The position numbers and the translations under genes were made by a program. Of a stretch of DNA of 15,725 nucleotides, positions 6,937 to 13,658 are shown in pieces. Source of the stretch: Bacillota bacterium. Its GTDB lineage: Bacteria > Bacillota > Negativicutes > Veillonellales > Negativicoccaceae. The DNA is taken from assembly GCA_023418435.1 (NCBI GenBank), contig JAEZZT010000050.1, positions 1-15,725 of the forward strand. The letters are read 5' to 3'. Each line of letters begins with the position of its first letter. Within the stretch, counting starts at the first letter, position 1. Under the pieces are notes generated by a model. It searched no databases, was not told the DNA's origin, and was given only the letters and a program-made list of their open reading frames with translations.

Positions 6937-6992
6937 CATATATGAGGTACTCTATATGCATTTCAATCATAAATATAGAGTACGCTATATTA
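6937..6992. repeat. Pair of inverted operator-like repeats between permease and lepB
   Basis: GTACTCTATAT (6947-6957) and ATATAGAGTAC (6973-6983) are a perfect 11-bp inverted repeat, 15 bases apart. Each arm belongs to a wider dyad of its own: AATATAG...CTATATT around AGTACG (6972-6991), and CATATA...TATATG around a ten-base centre (6937-6958). Two related dyads about 34 bases apart, lying between two divergent promoters, suggest binding sites for a dimeric regulator. No regulator gene lies beside them. Confidence 0.6.
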
Positions 6993-7008
6993 TAGTTGTT
7001 TGAGTTTC

Positions 7009-7037
7009 TTGCATGCTTTTCTTTCAATCGGTATAAT
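7009..7037 (+). promoter_or_regulatory. Promoter of signal peptidase gene
   Basis: TTGCAT (-35, 7009-7014) and consensus TATAAT (-10, 7032-7037) are 17 bases apart. The expected start near 7044 gives a leader of about 33 bases that includes GAAAGGAG before the ATG at 7077. Confidence 0.8.
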
Positions 7038-7076
7038 AGTTTAAGTACATAGGTACGATAGAAAGGAGTCTTAACT

Positions 7077-7643
7077 ATGAATCGATTTTGGGCAGAGGTA
7101 TGGGATTGGACGTATTCCATCGTTGTCGCCTTGGCATTGGCGATGCTCATTCACATTTTCATTTTTGTGCCTACGAAAGTAGCCGGTGAATCCATGGTAC
7201 CGACCCTGCATAACGGTCAGTACCTGGTGGTCTCAAAAATCGGCCACGTCTTGCGGGAGGCGCCGGACTACGGTCAAATCGTCATCATCGACAGTCGGGT
7301 CAAAAGACCGCGCACGTGGCAGGATGATCTTACCGAACCGGCACATAATTACATTTCCTTCTTCGATAAGGACTATGCCACTAATTTTGTATGGGTCAAG
7401 CGTGTCATCGGCAAGGCCGGCGATCGCCTGGCATTCCATGACGGGCATGTATATCGTAACGGTACCCAATTGAATGAGCCGTATACGAACGGTCCGATGG
7501 AGTTTTCTATCGAAGGAGAATATGTCGTACCGGAGGGCACGGTCTTTGTCATGGGTGACAATCGCAATCATTCCAGTGACAGCCGTTTCATCGGTCCGGT
7601 CCCCATCAGCCATGTCTTGGGACATGTAGTCTATGAATTTTAA
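7077..7643 (+). CDS. lepB: Signal peptidase I (type I leader peptidase, SipS-like)
   Basis: A 188-residue membrane-anchored protease that removes signal peptides from exported proteins on the outer face of the cytoplasmic membrane. One N-terminal membrane segment (about 13-31) is followed by the catalytic box GESMVPTL with nucleophile S39, the general base K108 in WVKRVIGKAGD, and the conserved GDNRNHSSDSR box (160-170). Length and box order fit the Gram-positive (P-type) group rather than the longer E. coli LepB. AAGGAG precedes the ATG by a good distance. It has its own promoter and terminator. Natural substrates include OmpH, encoded nearby with a clear signal peptide, though this is general knowledge and not specific evidence. 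Confidence 0.96.
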   Translation: MNRFWAEVWDWTYSIVVALALAMLIHIFIFVPTKVAGESMVPTLHNGQYLVVSKIGHVLREAPDYGQIVIIDSRVKRPRTWQDDLTEPAHNYISFFDKDYATNFVWVKRVIGKAGDRLAFHDGHVYRNGTQLNEPYTNGPMEFSIEGEYVVPEGTVFVMGDNRNHSSDSRFIGPVPISHVLGHVVYEF

Positions 7644-7669
7644 AAAGAATCCCGCGGGATTCTTTTTTT
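7642..7669 (+). terminator. Terminator of lepB
   Basis: A perfect palindromic stem, AAAAAGAATCCCG and CGGGATTCTTTTT (7642-7667), starts within the TAA stop codon and runs into seven T. The A and T tails make it usable in both directions. Confidence 0.9.
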
Positions 7670-7707
7670 CATGGCAAATGGTATACTAAGCGAAAGGAGT
7701 GATGTAC

Positions 7708-7809
7708 ATGAAACATAAATCTCGCGGAGCGACGCTACTGACCATTCTTTACTTGCTATTGTCTCTCCCTTTTGCCTTAGCCGCCTATTTCAATCGCAAG
7801 AAAAAATAG
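7708..7809 (+). CDS. Small 33-residue single-pass membrane protein, unknown function
   Basis: A short gene with a convincing start: AAGGAGT (7694-7700) lies about seven bases before the ATG at 7708. The product has a basic head (MKHKSRG), one hydrophobic helix (TLLTILYLLLSLPFALAAY, about 9-27) and a basic tail ending NRKKK. A second ATG at 7702 is in frame but sits on top of the ribosome site. An extended -10 box TGGTATACT (7679-7687) right after the lepB terminator could drive it with a leader of only about 14 bases. Its TAG stop is the first three bases of the palindromic terminator behind it. I know no family; a coding-free explanation cannot be excluded, but ribosome site, helix and spacing agree. 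Confidence 0.6.
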   Translation: MKHKSRGATLLTILYLLLSLPFALAAYFNRKKK

Positions 7810-7839
7810 ACCTCACAGCTGTGAGGTCTATTTACTTTT
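7807..7839. terminator. Bidirectional palindromic terminator between the small gene and ompH
   Basis: A perfect 24-base palindrome (7807-7830; arms TAGACCTCACAG and CTGTGAGGTCTA) is flanked by six A on the left and TTTACTTTTA on the right. It serves converging genes: the plus-strand small gene, whose stop codon it contains, and ompH, whose stop is eight bases away. Confidence 0.9.
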
Positions 7840-8251
7840 ACTTCAAGTTTTGAGCTGCCGCTTCCGTAATATCCGTACCACCGGCTACTACCGCTGCTTG
7901 TTCTACGACTACATCCAAATCTTTTTGTTTGCGAGTCTTTTCAATGGCATTCAAGACATCTTTTTGAATCGGTGTCATGATTGCCTGTTCTTTTTGTGCC
8001 AATTCGCCTTGCATTTTCACAAAAAGTTGACGCTGTGCATCTTCACTCTGCAACTTGGCAGCTTCCTGCTCGAATTTTTGCTGCGCTTTCTGCTGTTCCG
8101 CTTTCAGCTCCAATTCCGCTTTGGCCATTTTCGGATGTGCCTGGAATAAGGCTTGTGTATTGACATAGCCGACGCCGGCTGCAGCGGCTCCGAATACTCC
8201 GCCCAAAGACATGACGCCTGCAACGGCGAATGCGATCATTTGTTTTTTCAT
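7838..8251 (-). CDS. OmpH/Skp family periplasmic chaperone
   Basis: A 137-residue secreted protein. The first 25 residues are a signal peptide (MKKQMIAFAVAGVM..., ending GAAAA), followed by VGYVNTQALFQAHPKMAKA, the family opening, and a long charged coiled coil (about 45-85, rich in K, E, Q and A) that forms the prongs of Skp. The end (DVVVEQAAVVAGGTDITEAA) matches the usual C-terminal strand ...aviyggtDiT. Skp-type chaperones hold unfolded outer-membrane proteins in the periplasm, so the gene argues for a diderm organism. GAGGAGGAAAC precedes the ATG at 8251. It is transcribed alone from its own good promoter. Negativicutes often hold several OmpH-like genes, so it need not be the main Skp. 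Confidence 0.9.
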   Translation of the reverse strand: MKKQMIAFAVAGVMSLGGVFGAAAAGVGYVNTQALFQAHPKMAKAELELKAEQQKAQQKFEQEAAKLQSEDAQRQLFVKMQGELAQKEQAIMTPIQKDVLNAIEKTRKQKDLDVVVEQAAVVAGGTDITEAAAQNLK

Positions 8252-8284
8252 GTAGTTTCCTCCTCTTTCGGTGTAACTACCTAT

Positions 8285-8313
8285 AGTATAACCTCAGTTT
8301 TTAATTTTCGCAA
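8285..8313 (-). promoter_or_regulatory. Promoter of the ompH-like gene
   Basis: On the minus strand TTGCGA (8308-8313) and TATACT (8285-8290) are exactly 17 bases apart, 34 bases before the ATG. It lies in the gap behind the gerW stop codon, so ompH need not depend on the upstream operon. Confidence 0.7.
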
Positions 8314-8336
8314 GTCTATGCACCTTTTTAGGCGTG

Positions 8337-8738
8337 TTAGACAGTTGCGTCGTCCTCTTCTTTAATGTAGATGAATTTGTCTTTTTTCATCTTGTCGATG
8401 ATTTCCGGTGCCATATTGAGGATCTTTTCAAAAGCGCCGGCCTTGTTGCCATCTTTAATCGAGAAGAGTTCCACACGATCTCCTTTGATCACCAATACGG
8501 CTGTGGGGGTCAATTTTCCGCCACCGCCGCCACCGCCGCCTTTACCGGCAACGTTTTCGGTTTTGGCGCCGTTGAAACCGCCGGTACCGAATCCGAAAGC
8601 GACGTCTACAAAGGGTACCAATGTCGTGTCACCAATATGTACCGCTTCTCCGACTACCGTTTCAACAGAAATCATGTGTTTGAAGTTTTGGAAAATCGAT
8701 TCCAAATTTTCTTTGATATAGTTTCCATCCATGCTCAT
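8337..8738 (-). CDS. gerW: GerW/YtfJ family protein
   Basis: A 133-residue member of the GerW (YtfJ) family. Family marks are IKENLESIFQNFKHMISVETVVGEAV at the head, the VPFVDVAFGFGTGG strand-turn, a glycine run (eight G in a row near 76-83), and the core KLTPTAVLVIKGDRVELFSIKD. In Bacillus the protein is needed for proper spore germination, but homologues occur in many non-spore-formers with unknown role. The start is set by AGGAGG (8746-8751), seven bases before the ATG at 8738; the longer upstream reading frame runs through the end of the previous gene. The acidic C-terminus is IKEEDDATV. It is the last gene of a tight operon, 14 bases after the DUF2953 gene, the same pairing as ytfI-ytfJ of Bacillus subtilis. 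Confidence 0.9.
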   Translation of the reverse strand: MSMDGNYIKENLESIFQNFKHMISVETVVGEAVHIGDTTLVPFVDVAFGFGTGGFNGAKTENVAGKGGGGGGGGKLTPTAVLVIKGDRVELFSIKDGNKAGAFEKILNMAPEIIDKMKKDKFIYIKEEDDATV

Positions 8739-8752
8739 TATGTTTCCTCCTT

Positions 8753-9538
8753 TTATCTGGCGTGGCGCCAGTAGTACCATGCGGTCTTTCTGACAGACGG
8801 TGCCGCAAGTAACCGGATCGTATCCCACAGAAGTGCCAGAGGTCGTATTCCTCCGCCCACTCTGATGTGTCCTTCCATAATTTCTTCCGTAAAGAGAAAT
8901 TGAATATGTGCCGCTACTTTCGGCAACGCCGCATACAACGCGCCCATCAACATCCCTTGCGTATAAGCGTCCGCCAAGCCGATCACCGCTTCACCTTGCG
9001 CATACCGCGGCAACATGCGTCCCCAAATACGTCCCAGCCAGCGAGCGACATCACCGACGATGCCTTGCTCCAATGCATAGCGAGCTACCTGCAAGTACTT
9101 GACCACCGATGTGGATTTTTTCTTTTCTGCCGGCTGTCCTTCTGCGGACGGTTGCTCCTCAGCTTTTTGCTCCTGTTTCTTTTTCATTTCTTCCTGCTGC
9201 TGAGCCCGGCTCCATACTTTGTGCCAATCTTTATTTTCGTTGGCATTCAATGCTTCTTTTTTCTTCTTATCCCACACGTCTTTTCTTGCTGCTTTCGTGC
9301 GTTCATGCGAGTCCATGCCGCCGAACGGCCAGTCCACTTGCCAAAACAAGCCCGCCCCGCCATCGCAACGCACTTCTACGCAAAGCCACTTCCACAGCCA
9401 ATCTCCACGAAACTGCAAAGACCAGGTTTCATAGTTTGCAAACTCGAATTCATAGTGAATGCGCTGCCACAAAATCAGCAGAAGAAGCAAGAAACATAGA
9501 ATAATGAATATGCCTATTCCCGCTAGGATATCTCCCAT
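8753..9538 (-). CDS. DUF2953 domain membrane protein (YtfI-like)
   Basis: A 261-residue protein with one N-terminal membrane helix (LAGIGIFIILCFLLLLLILW, about 5-24). After that comes a strand-rich part (YEFEFANYETWSLQFRG), a very charged linker of about 60 residues (many K, E and Q; about 95-155), and a C-terminal DUF2953 part ending EGHIRVGGGIRPLALLWDTI and a basic tail. ATG at 9538 is chosen because AAGGTGAT precedes it; a TTG 21 bases further up is also in frame but would overlap cobO. The gene starts ten bases after the cobO stop and is followed at once by gerW, as ytfI precedes ytfJ in Bacillus. Function is not known; the pairing suggests a membrane partner for GerW. The long antisense frames across the charged linker are shadows. 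Confidence 0.8.
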   Translation of the reverse strand: MGDILAGIGIFIILCFLLLLLILWQRIHYEFEFANYETWSLQFRGDWLWKWLCVEVRCDGGAGLFWQVDWPFGGMDSHERTKAARKDVWDKKKKEALNANENKDWHKVWSRAQQQEEMKKKQEQKAEEQPSAEGQPAEKKKSTSVVKYLQVARYALEQGIVGDVARWLGRIWGRMLPRYAQGEAVIGLADAYTQGMLMGALYAALPKVAAHIQFLFTEEIMEGHIRVGGGIRPLALLWDTIRLLAAPSVRKTAWYYWRHAR

Positions 9539-9548
9539 CGCATCACCT

Positions 9549-10130
9549 TCAATCCTCAATTCCTCGACGATTCATCACGCCTCGATCAAAATAATGCTTG
9601 ATCGGTTTCATCTCCGTGACCAAATCCGCCTTTTCCATTAACCAGTCGGGGGCTTTTCTTCCTGTTAATATTAACTCCGTATGAGCCGGACGGGCCGCCA
9701 GTACGGCTTCCACATCCTCTCTGGACACGAGTCCGAAGAAAAGAGCGACAATGATTTCATCTAAGATAATAATATCATATTGATCTTCGGAAAATGCAAA
9801 CAGAACTTTTTCCAATCCTTTGCGACATGCCTCTACATACTCTCGAGGCGGATTTCCCGCCGGAAAGAATACCACATCGCCCAAACTCTTTTTTTCTGCC
9901 TCCGTCAATTGACCTTCCTCGGCAATAAAATAGGGTTTTCCCAAGGTTTCCAAAGTCAATAAAGGAGAAATTTGCGGTAAAATATTGTGTTCGCTATACG
10001 CTCTCGATTTCATGAATTGCAAAATCCACACTTTTTTACCGGCTCCGATCGCTCGGATTGCCAACCCGATAGCGGCAGTCGTCTTGCCTTTGCCATCACC
10101 GGTATAGACCTGCACGTAGCCGTCCATCAT
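9549..10130 (-). CDS. cobO: Cob(I)yrinic acid a,c-diamide adenosyltransferase
   Basis: A 193-residue cytoplasmic enzyme of the CobA/CobO/BtuR family; it transfers the 5'-deoxyadenosyl group of ATP to Co(I) corrinoids, the adenosylation step of B12 synthesis or salvage. The N-terminal P-loop GDGKGKTT (11-18) has the reversed, family-specific form. Walker B is DIIILDE (119-125), followed by LILTGRKAPDWLMEKADLVTEM and PIKHYFDRGVMNRRGIE, the standard C-terminal signature. The ATG at 10130 overlaps the stop of the WYL gene in an ATGA, so translation is probably coupled. No other B12 gene is adjacent, so salvage is as likely as de novo synthesis. The product is the cofactor of the class II reductase at the left end of the window. 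I saw no B12 riboswitch upstream of the operon. Confidence 0.94.
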   Translation of the reverse strand: MMDGYVQVYTGDGKGKTTAAIGLAIRAIGAGKKVWILQFMKSRAYSEHNILPQISPLLTLETLGKPYFIAEEGQLTEAEKKSLGDVVFFPAGNPPREYVEACRKGLEKVLFAFSEDQYDIIILDEIIVALFFGLVSREDVEAVLAARPAHTELILTGRKAPDWLMEKADLVTEMKPIKHYFDRGVMNRRGIED

Positions 10131-11245
10131 TCTTCCTCACCGTAGTATTCCGGCTCTTCATGCTCATATGATTCCGCCATGAGCGAAGTCGCTTCCCGCA
10201 TCGCGATGACCAATGACTCCGGGGACAGGACTTTTACGCCGGCACCGAATTGTAGTGCCCAATGTAAGAGGGCTCGTTGATTTACTTTTAACGTAATGAC
10301 TGCCGATTCTGAAGTCACCTCATCGACCTTGATTTGTCGCCCGAAAGAATCAATGATGGCATCCATCAGGACCAGATCGGCACGGAATCTGCACTCACGG
10401 GCTTCCCCGGCAAACATGTTGACATGTTCGAAAAGATGTCTCGGAAGATTCAGTTTGCCTCGATTGAGACCTTCTACCGTCGATTTGGCTCGACTGACCG
10501 TGTCCAATTTATTTAATTGCGTGATCCGGTCGATACGATAATGCGAAATGTCATGATGACCGTCCGTATTGGCAATCAAGTAGAATCGACCGTTCGTGGC
10601 CACTACTGCATAGGGACTGACTTTATAAATATGCGGACGGCGCTCCCCGGAACGGATTCTCGGCGTTGCCTTTTTGTCCGGTCCATGTTGCAAGTAGAAG
10701 AATCGTACCATCTTGCGCTCCTCGATGGCTTCATTCAGCAACTCCAAATGGAGAAACATTTCATTCGCCGTGGATTTATCCGACTCATTGAACCACGATT
10801 CATTCGGAATATTTTCTACGGACGTCGCCGGGTTGTGATAAAACTCACTCTGTAACTTTTCCAGCTTGGCAATCATCTGTCGTACTTGCTTTTGCGGCAA
10901 ATGCGAAAACAGCAAGCTGTCAATAATTGCGGACAACTCCGTCGGCGAAAATTCATGCTCATAGTACCAGGAGCCATATACTTTTTCCACCTTATCCGCT
11001 TTCGTCGTGCTGCGCCTGTCCCAAGGTTTATACCCCAAAGGATATCCTGCGTCCAGCAAATTCATCAGATTGCGTTTCACCGCTTTCCGATCCAACTCCA
11101 TACCATACTCTTCTTGTAGCAACATCAATATTTGCTGTTGCGATAGAGGATGTTCGGGATCGGAGTGTCGTCGTAAAATGTCCAAAATGTACAGTAGACT
11201 CAACTTTTTGGCAGGTAAACCATCTGACTTTGTTTCACTTGTCAT
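10127..11245 (-). CDS. WYL-domain transcriptional regulator
   Basis: A 372-residue regulator. The N-terminal winged helix (about 12-75: KLSLLYILDILRRHSD...LSQQQILMLLQEEYGMELDRKAVKRNLMNLLDAGY) is followed by a helical linker (FSPTELSAIIDSLLFSHLP) and the WYL domain (about 165-250). In the latter, HIYKVSPYAVVATNGRFYLIAN is the signature, with FYL (221-223) in place of WYL, and YRIDRI follows. A C-terminal WCX-type extension ends the protein (about 270-360). WYL domains sense nucleic-acid or nucleotide ligands in the studied cases (PafBC, DriD, BrxR). The ATG at 11245 follows GGGGGAGG; a TTG 18 bases further up is less likely. It is the first gene of the WYL-cobO-DUF2953-gerW run, so it may control its own operon; targets are unknown. 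Confidence 0.88.
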   Translation of the reverse strand: MTSETKSDGLPAKKLSLLYILDILRRHSDPEHPLSQQQILMLLQEEYGMELDRKAVKRNLMNLLDAGYPLGYKPWDRRSTTKADKVEKVYGSWYYEHEFSPTELSAIIDSLLFSHLPQKQVRQMIAKLEKLQSEFYHNPATSVENIPNESWFNESDKSTANEMFLHLELLNEAIEERKMVRFFYLQHGPDKKATPRIRSGERRPHIYKVSPYAVVATNGRFYLIANTDGHHDISHYRIDRITQLNKLDTVSRAKSTVEGLNRGKLNLPRHLFEHVNMFAGEARECRFRADLVLMDAIIDSFGRQIKVDEVTSESAVITLKVNQRALLHWALQFGAGVKVLSPESLVIAMREATSLMAESYEHEEPEYYGEEE

Positions 11246-11284
11246 ACCGCCTCCCCCTTTCAATCGACAATTATCTATACAATT

Positions 11285-11293
11285 AGTATATCA
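11285..11293 (-). promoter_or_regulatory. Probable extended -10 promoter of the WYL-cobO-ytfI-gerW operon
   Basis: On the minus strand TGATATACT forms an extended -10 element about 40 bases before the WYL start. No good -35 box lies 16-18 bases upstream, where the sequence is a T-rich run. Confidence 0.45.
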
Positions 11294-11454
11294 TTTTTAG
11301 AAGGTATAAAAAAGTCACACGACCTTTATTATTCTCGTATTTTGATATTTTTAATTGCTTTTTATTTTTTAATTGAAAATATTGAATTAGCCTTTCCGGC
11401 GCTTATCCCGTCGTCCTTCTCGTGTAAAATCCGCGCAAAAGCCTTTCTACTTTA

Positions 11455-11483
11455 TTTACAAACCAAGATGATCGGCGTATAAT
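11455..11483 (+). promoter_or_regulatory. Promoter of the kimA riboswitch transcript
   Basis: TTTACA (-35, 11455-11460) and consensus TATAAT (-10, 11478-11483) with a 17-base spacer. The predicted start near 11490 lies just ahead of the riboswitch aptamer, giving a leader of about 154 bases. Confidence 0.85.
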
Positions 11484-11499
11484 GAAACGTATCAAAATT

Positions 11500-11607
11500 T
11501 CATGTCGAATCTCCGTATGGAGAACGGGGGACCCGGTTCTCGGGGTGTATCGTTTTACGAGGAAGGAAACCTTTCCCTTCTAACCCGTCAGCTAACCTCG
11601 TAGACAA
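11500..11607 (+). promoter_or_regulatory. Cyclic di-AMP riboswitch aptamer (ydaO/yuaA class)
   Basis: The conserved blocks of the ydaO/yuaA class appear in order: GTCGAATCTCCG at the 5' side, ACGGGGGACCCGG, TCGGGGTGTATC, the AGGAAGGAAACCTTTCC hairpin, and the nearly invariant AACCCGTCAGCTAACCTCGTA at its 3' end (quoted here in part). The closing helix may pair GTC (11504-11506) with GAC (11603-11605). This RNA class binds c-di-AMP and normally lowers expression of the downstream gene when ligand is high. The gene behind it is the potassium importer family for which the class was named, a strong independent check. Confidence 0.93.
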
Positions 11608-11643
11608 AAGAAAAGGTCCGTAGGACCGAGGAGGTCTTTTTTC
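11608..11643 (+). promoter_or_regulatory. Expression platform of the kimA riboswitch, with ribosome site in a hairpin loop
   Basis: Two exclusive hairpins share one segment. GGTCC (11615-11619) can pair with GGACC (11623-11627). Instead, AGGACC (11622-11627) can pair with GGTCTT (11633-11638) around the loop GAGGA and run directly into T residues, making an intrinsic terminator. The second hairpin holds most of the ribosome site GAGGAGG (11628-11634). The T run lies between the ribosome site and the ATG. Inference from base pairing by eye. Confidence 0.6.
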
Positions 11644-13611
11644 ATGCAAAAAAATACATCACCGGCGGGATTCTTCTCTCGCCTATTGTTCGGAGCACCG
11701 CTTCGTTCCAAAGAGCTGTCTTCGGAGAAGCTTCCGAAATGGAAAGCCTTGCCGATTTTTTCATCGGATGCGCTGTCTTCCATCGGTTATGGTCCCGAGC
11801 AAATTGCGTTGGTATTGGTCTTGCCCGGATTGATTCTCTATCCGTACTTCATTTGGGTGGTGGCCGCCATCATCTGTCTGTTGATGATCGTGACACTTTC
11901 TTATTCTCAAGTGATCCATGTGCATCCGGACGGAGGCGGTTCGTACTCCATCTCCAAACAGTACCTCGGTGAGATACCGGCGCTTTTGGCCGCCGCCTCA
12001 TTATTTGCGGACTATGTATTGACCGTGGCCGTTTCCGTTTCCAGCGGTACTGACGCCTTGGTTTCTGCTTGGCCCGTCTTGTTACCTTACCAGATTTGGA
12101 TCGACTTGGGAGTGCTCTTCGGCGTTCTGATGATGATCAACTTGCGGGGTATACGCGAAGCATCTACTGCTTTTGTCTGGCCCACGTACGCATTTCTATT
12201 CACCATCATTTCCCTGATTGTTTCCGGGCTTTACCAAGCCTTCTTCCTACATCAGGTCCCCATGGTTCATCCGGCGGCCACGGCGGCTTTCCCGACGTCA
12301 TCCGTGCTCTTCCTGTTGCTCTTGCGGGCATTTGCCAACGGCTGCGCTTCAATGACGGGGGTGGAAGCAATCGCCAACGGATCGGACTCCTTCCGTTCCC
12401 CACGGGCTCATAATGCCTCCATTACGATTGCCATTATGGCGGTACTTCTCTCCTCCATTCTGGCAGGCATTTCGTACTTGATCGTTCATTTCGGTATTTT
12501 ACCGGTAGCGGATCAGACTTTGTTATCGCTACTAACGGAGTTTATTTGGGGTCGCGGCGTAGGTTTCTTCATCTTCCAACTGCTGACGATGATCATCCTT
12601 TACTTGGCCGCCAACACGGCATACAATGGTCTGCCCCCGCTGATGTCGCTCTTGGCACAAGACGGCTACATGCCACGCTACTTGGCCAACCGCGGCGCTC
12701 GCCTTTCCTTCAATAACGGGATCATTTTCCTGACCTTGGCGGCAGCGGCGATGATTATTTTGTTCCACGGCAACGTGGAGCATTTGATCTCCCTCTATGC
12801 ACTCGGCGTATTTCTTTCCTTTACCCTGGCACAATTGGGCTTATGTGTGCATTGGTTGCAACCGGAAGCCAAATCCGTACCGCGACTTTTGCTCAATGGT
12901 TTCGGTGCATTGGTCACCGGAGCGGTTGCCTTGGTCATTGTAGTCACCAAGTTTGTCCATGGTGTCTGGATCATCATGGTCTTCTTGCCATTGATGATGT
13001 ACTTGTTGAAACGCATCAAACGGCATTACGATTTTGTCGGTCATAAACTCGGCATCACGCGAGAAGAGTATGCTCGCCAAACACAAGCACCGACGGGCAA
13101 ACATTTTGTGCTCTTGCCGGTCGCGTCTCCGACCCAGGCCGTCGCTCGTGCTGTCCGCTATGCCAAACGAATCGTACCGGTGGAAAACATTCGTGCGTTG
13201 CACATTGCCATCGATGAAGAGCGCGGCCAAAAAGTCATGACCCGCTGGCGCGAATGGAATGACGACATCAAAATGGTCGTGATTCCCTCTCCGTATCGTT
13301 TGATGACGGAGCCTTTGATCGACTACGTGCGCCGCTTCAAGGAAAAACATCCCGGTGACAGCGTTACCGTCCTGATTCCGGAATTTGAGGTCTCGAGTCC
13401 GTATGCACGGCTCCTACACAACCAACAAGGTCTCGTCTTGCGTTGGCAATTGCTCAACAAATTGGACGTGATCGTTACTACCGTCCCCATGCAGTTGGGC
13501 GAAGAGGTGGAAGTGGAGAAAAAAGAGCCACCAACGGAGGCCGCTGCCCAAGCAGCAGAAGAAAAAGAGAAAGAAGCCCGCGAAACCACCGGCGACAGCA
13601 TTCAACAATAA
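11644..13611 (+). CDS. kimA: KimA-type (YdaO family) potassium importer, APC superfamily
   Basis: A 655-residue membrane protein; KimA of Bacillus subtilis (607 residues) is a high-affinity, proton-coupled K+ importer of the APC (KUP-related) fold. Family marks at the N-terminus are WKALPIFSSDALSSIGYGPEQ (about 33-53, given in part) and YSQVIHVHPDGGGSYSISKQ (86-105). About 12 membrane segments follow to residue 460, with NGCASMTGVEAIANGS, the substrate-site region. A cytoplasmic domain follows (about 475-610, from KHFVLLPVASPTQAVARAVR), as in KimA, whose activity c-di-AMP can also inhibit directly. A charged tail rich in E, K and A (about 618-650) extends beyond the usual end. Start ATG is fixed by GAGGAGG nine bases upstream. 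Promoter, c-di-AMP riboswitch and terminator make it a self-contained unit. Confidence 0.93.
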   Translation: MQKNTSPAGFFSRLLFGAPLRSKELSSEKLPKWKALPIFSSDALSSIGYGPEQIALVLVLPGLILYPYFIWVVAAIICLLMIVTLSYSQVIHVHPDGGGSYSISKQYLGEIPALLAAASLFADYVLTVAVSVSSGTDALVSAWPVLLPYQIWIDLGVLFGVLMMINLRGIREASTAFVWPTYAFLFTIISLIVSGLYQAFFLHQVPMVHPAATAAFPTSSVLFLLLLRAFANGCASMTGVEAIANGSDSFRSPRAHNASITIAIMAVLLSSILAGISYLIVHFGILPVADQTLLSLLTEFIWGRGVGFFIFQLLTMIILYLAANTAYNGLPPLMSLLAQDGYMPRYLANRGARLSFNNGIIFLTLAAAAMIILFHGNVEHLISLYALGVFLSFTLAQLGLCVHWLQPEAKSVPRLLLNGFGALVTGAVALVIVVTKFVHGVWIIMVFLPLMMYLLKRIKRHYDFVGHKLGITREEYARQTQAPTGKHFVLLPVASPTQAVARAVRYAKRIVPVENIRALHIAIDEERGQKVMTRWREWNDDIKMVVIPSPYRLMTEPLIDYVRRFKEKHPGDSVTVLIPEFEVSSPYARLLHNQQGLVLRWQLLNKLDVIVTTVPMQLGEEVEVEKKEPPTEAAAQAAEEKEKEARETTGDSIQQ

Positions 13612-13613
13612 GC

Positions 13614-13646
13614 AAAGAGGAGGATTTCCACAATCCTCCTCTTTTT
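13614..13646 (+). terminator. Terminator of kimA
   Basis: A perfect 13-bp stem, AAAGAGGAGGATT with AATCCTCCTCTTT, closes on the loop TCCAC and is followed by further T. It starts three bases after the kimA stop. It also lies 13 bases past the stop of the converging DUF445 gene and may serve it too, with a weaker T-run on that side. Confidence 0.92.
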
Positions 13647-13658
13647 CATGCGCGGATT

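Noticed and set aside
8517..8545. CCGCCACCG-type repeat in gerW considered as a DNA repeat or CRISPR-like element
   Set aside because: It is only the codons of a glycine run in the GerW protein, a normal feature of the family.
8867..9504. Plus-strand frames of 131-210 codons opposite the DUF2953 gene
   Set aside because: They are shadows of the Lys/Glu/Gln-rich linker, which reads as Phe/Leu/Ser runs on the other strand; the minus-strand operon explains the region.
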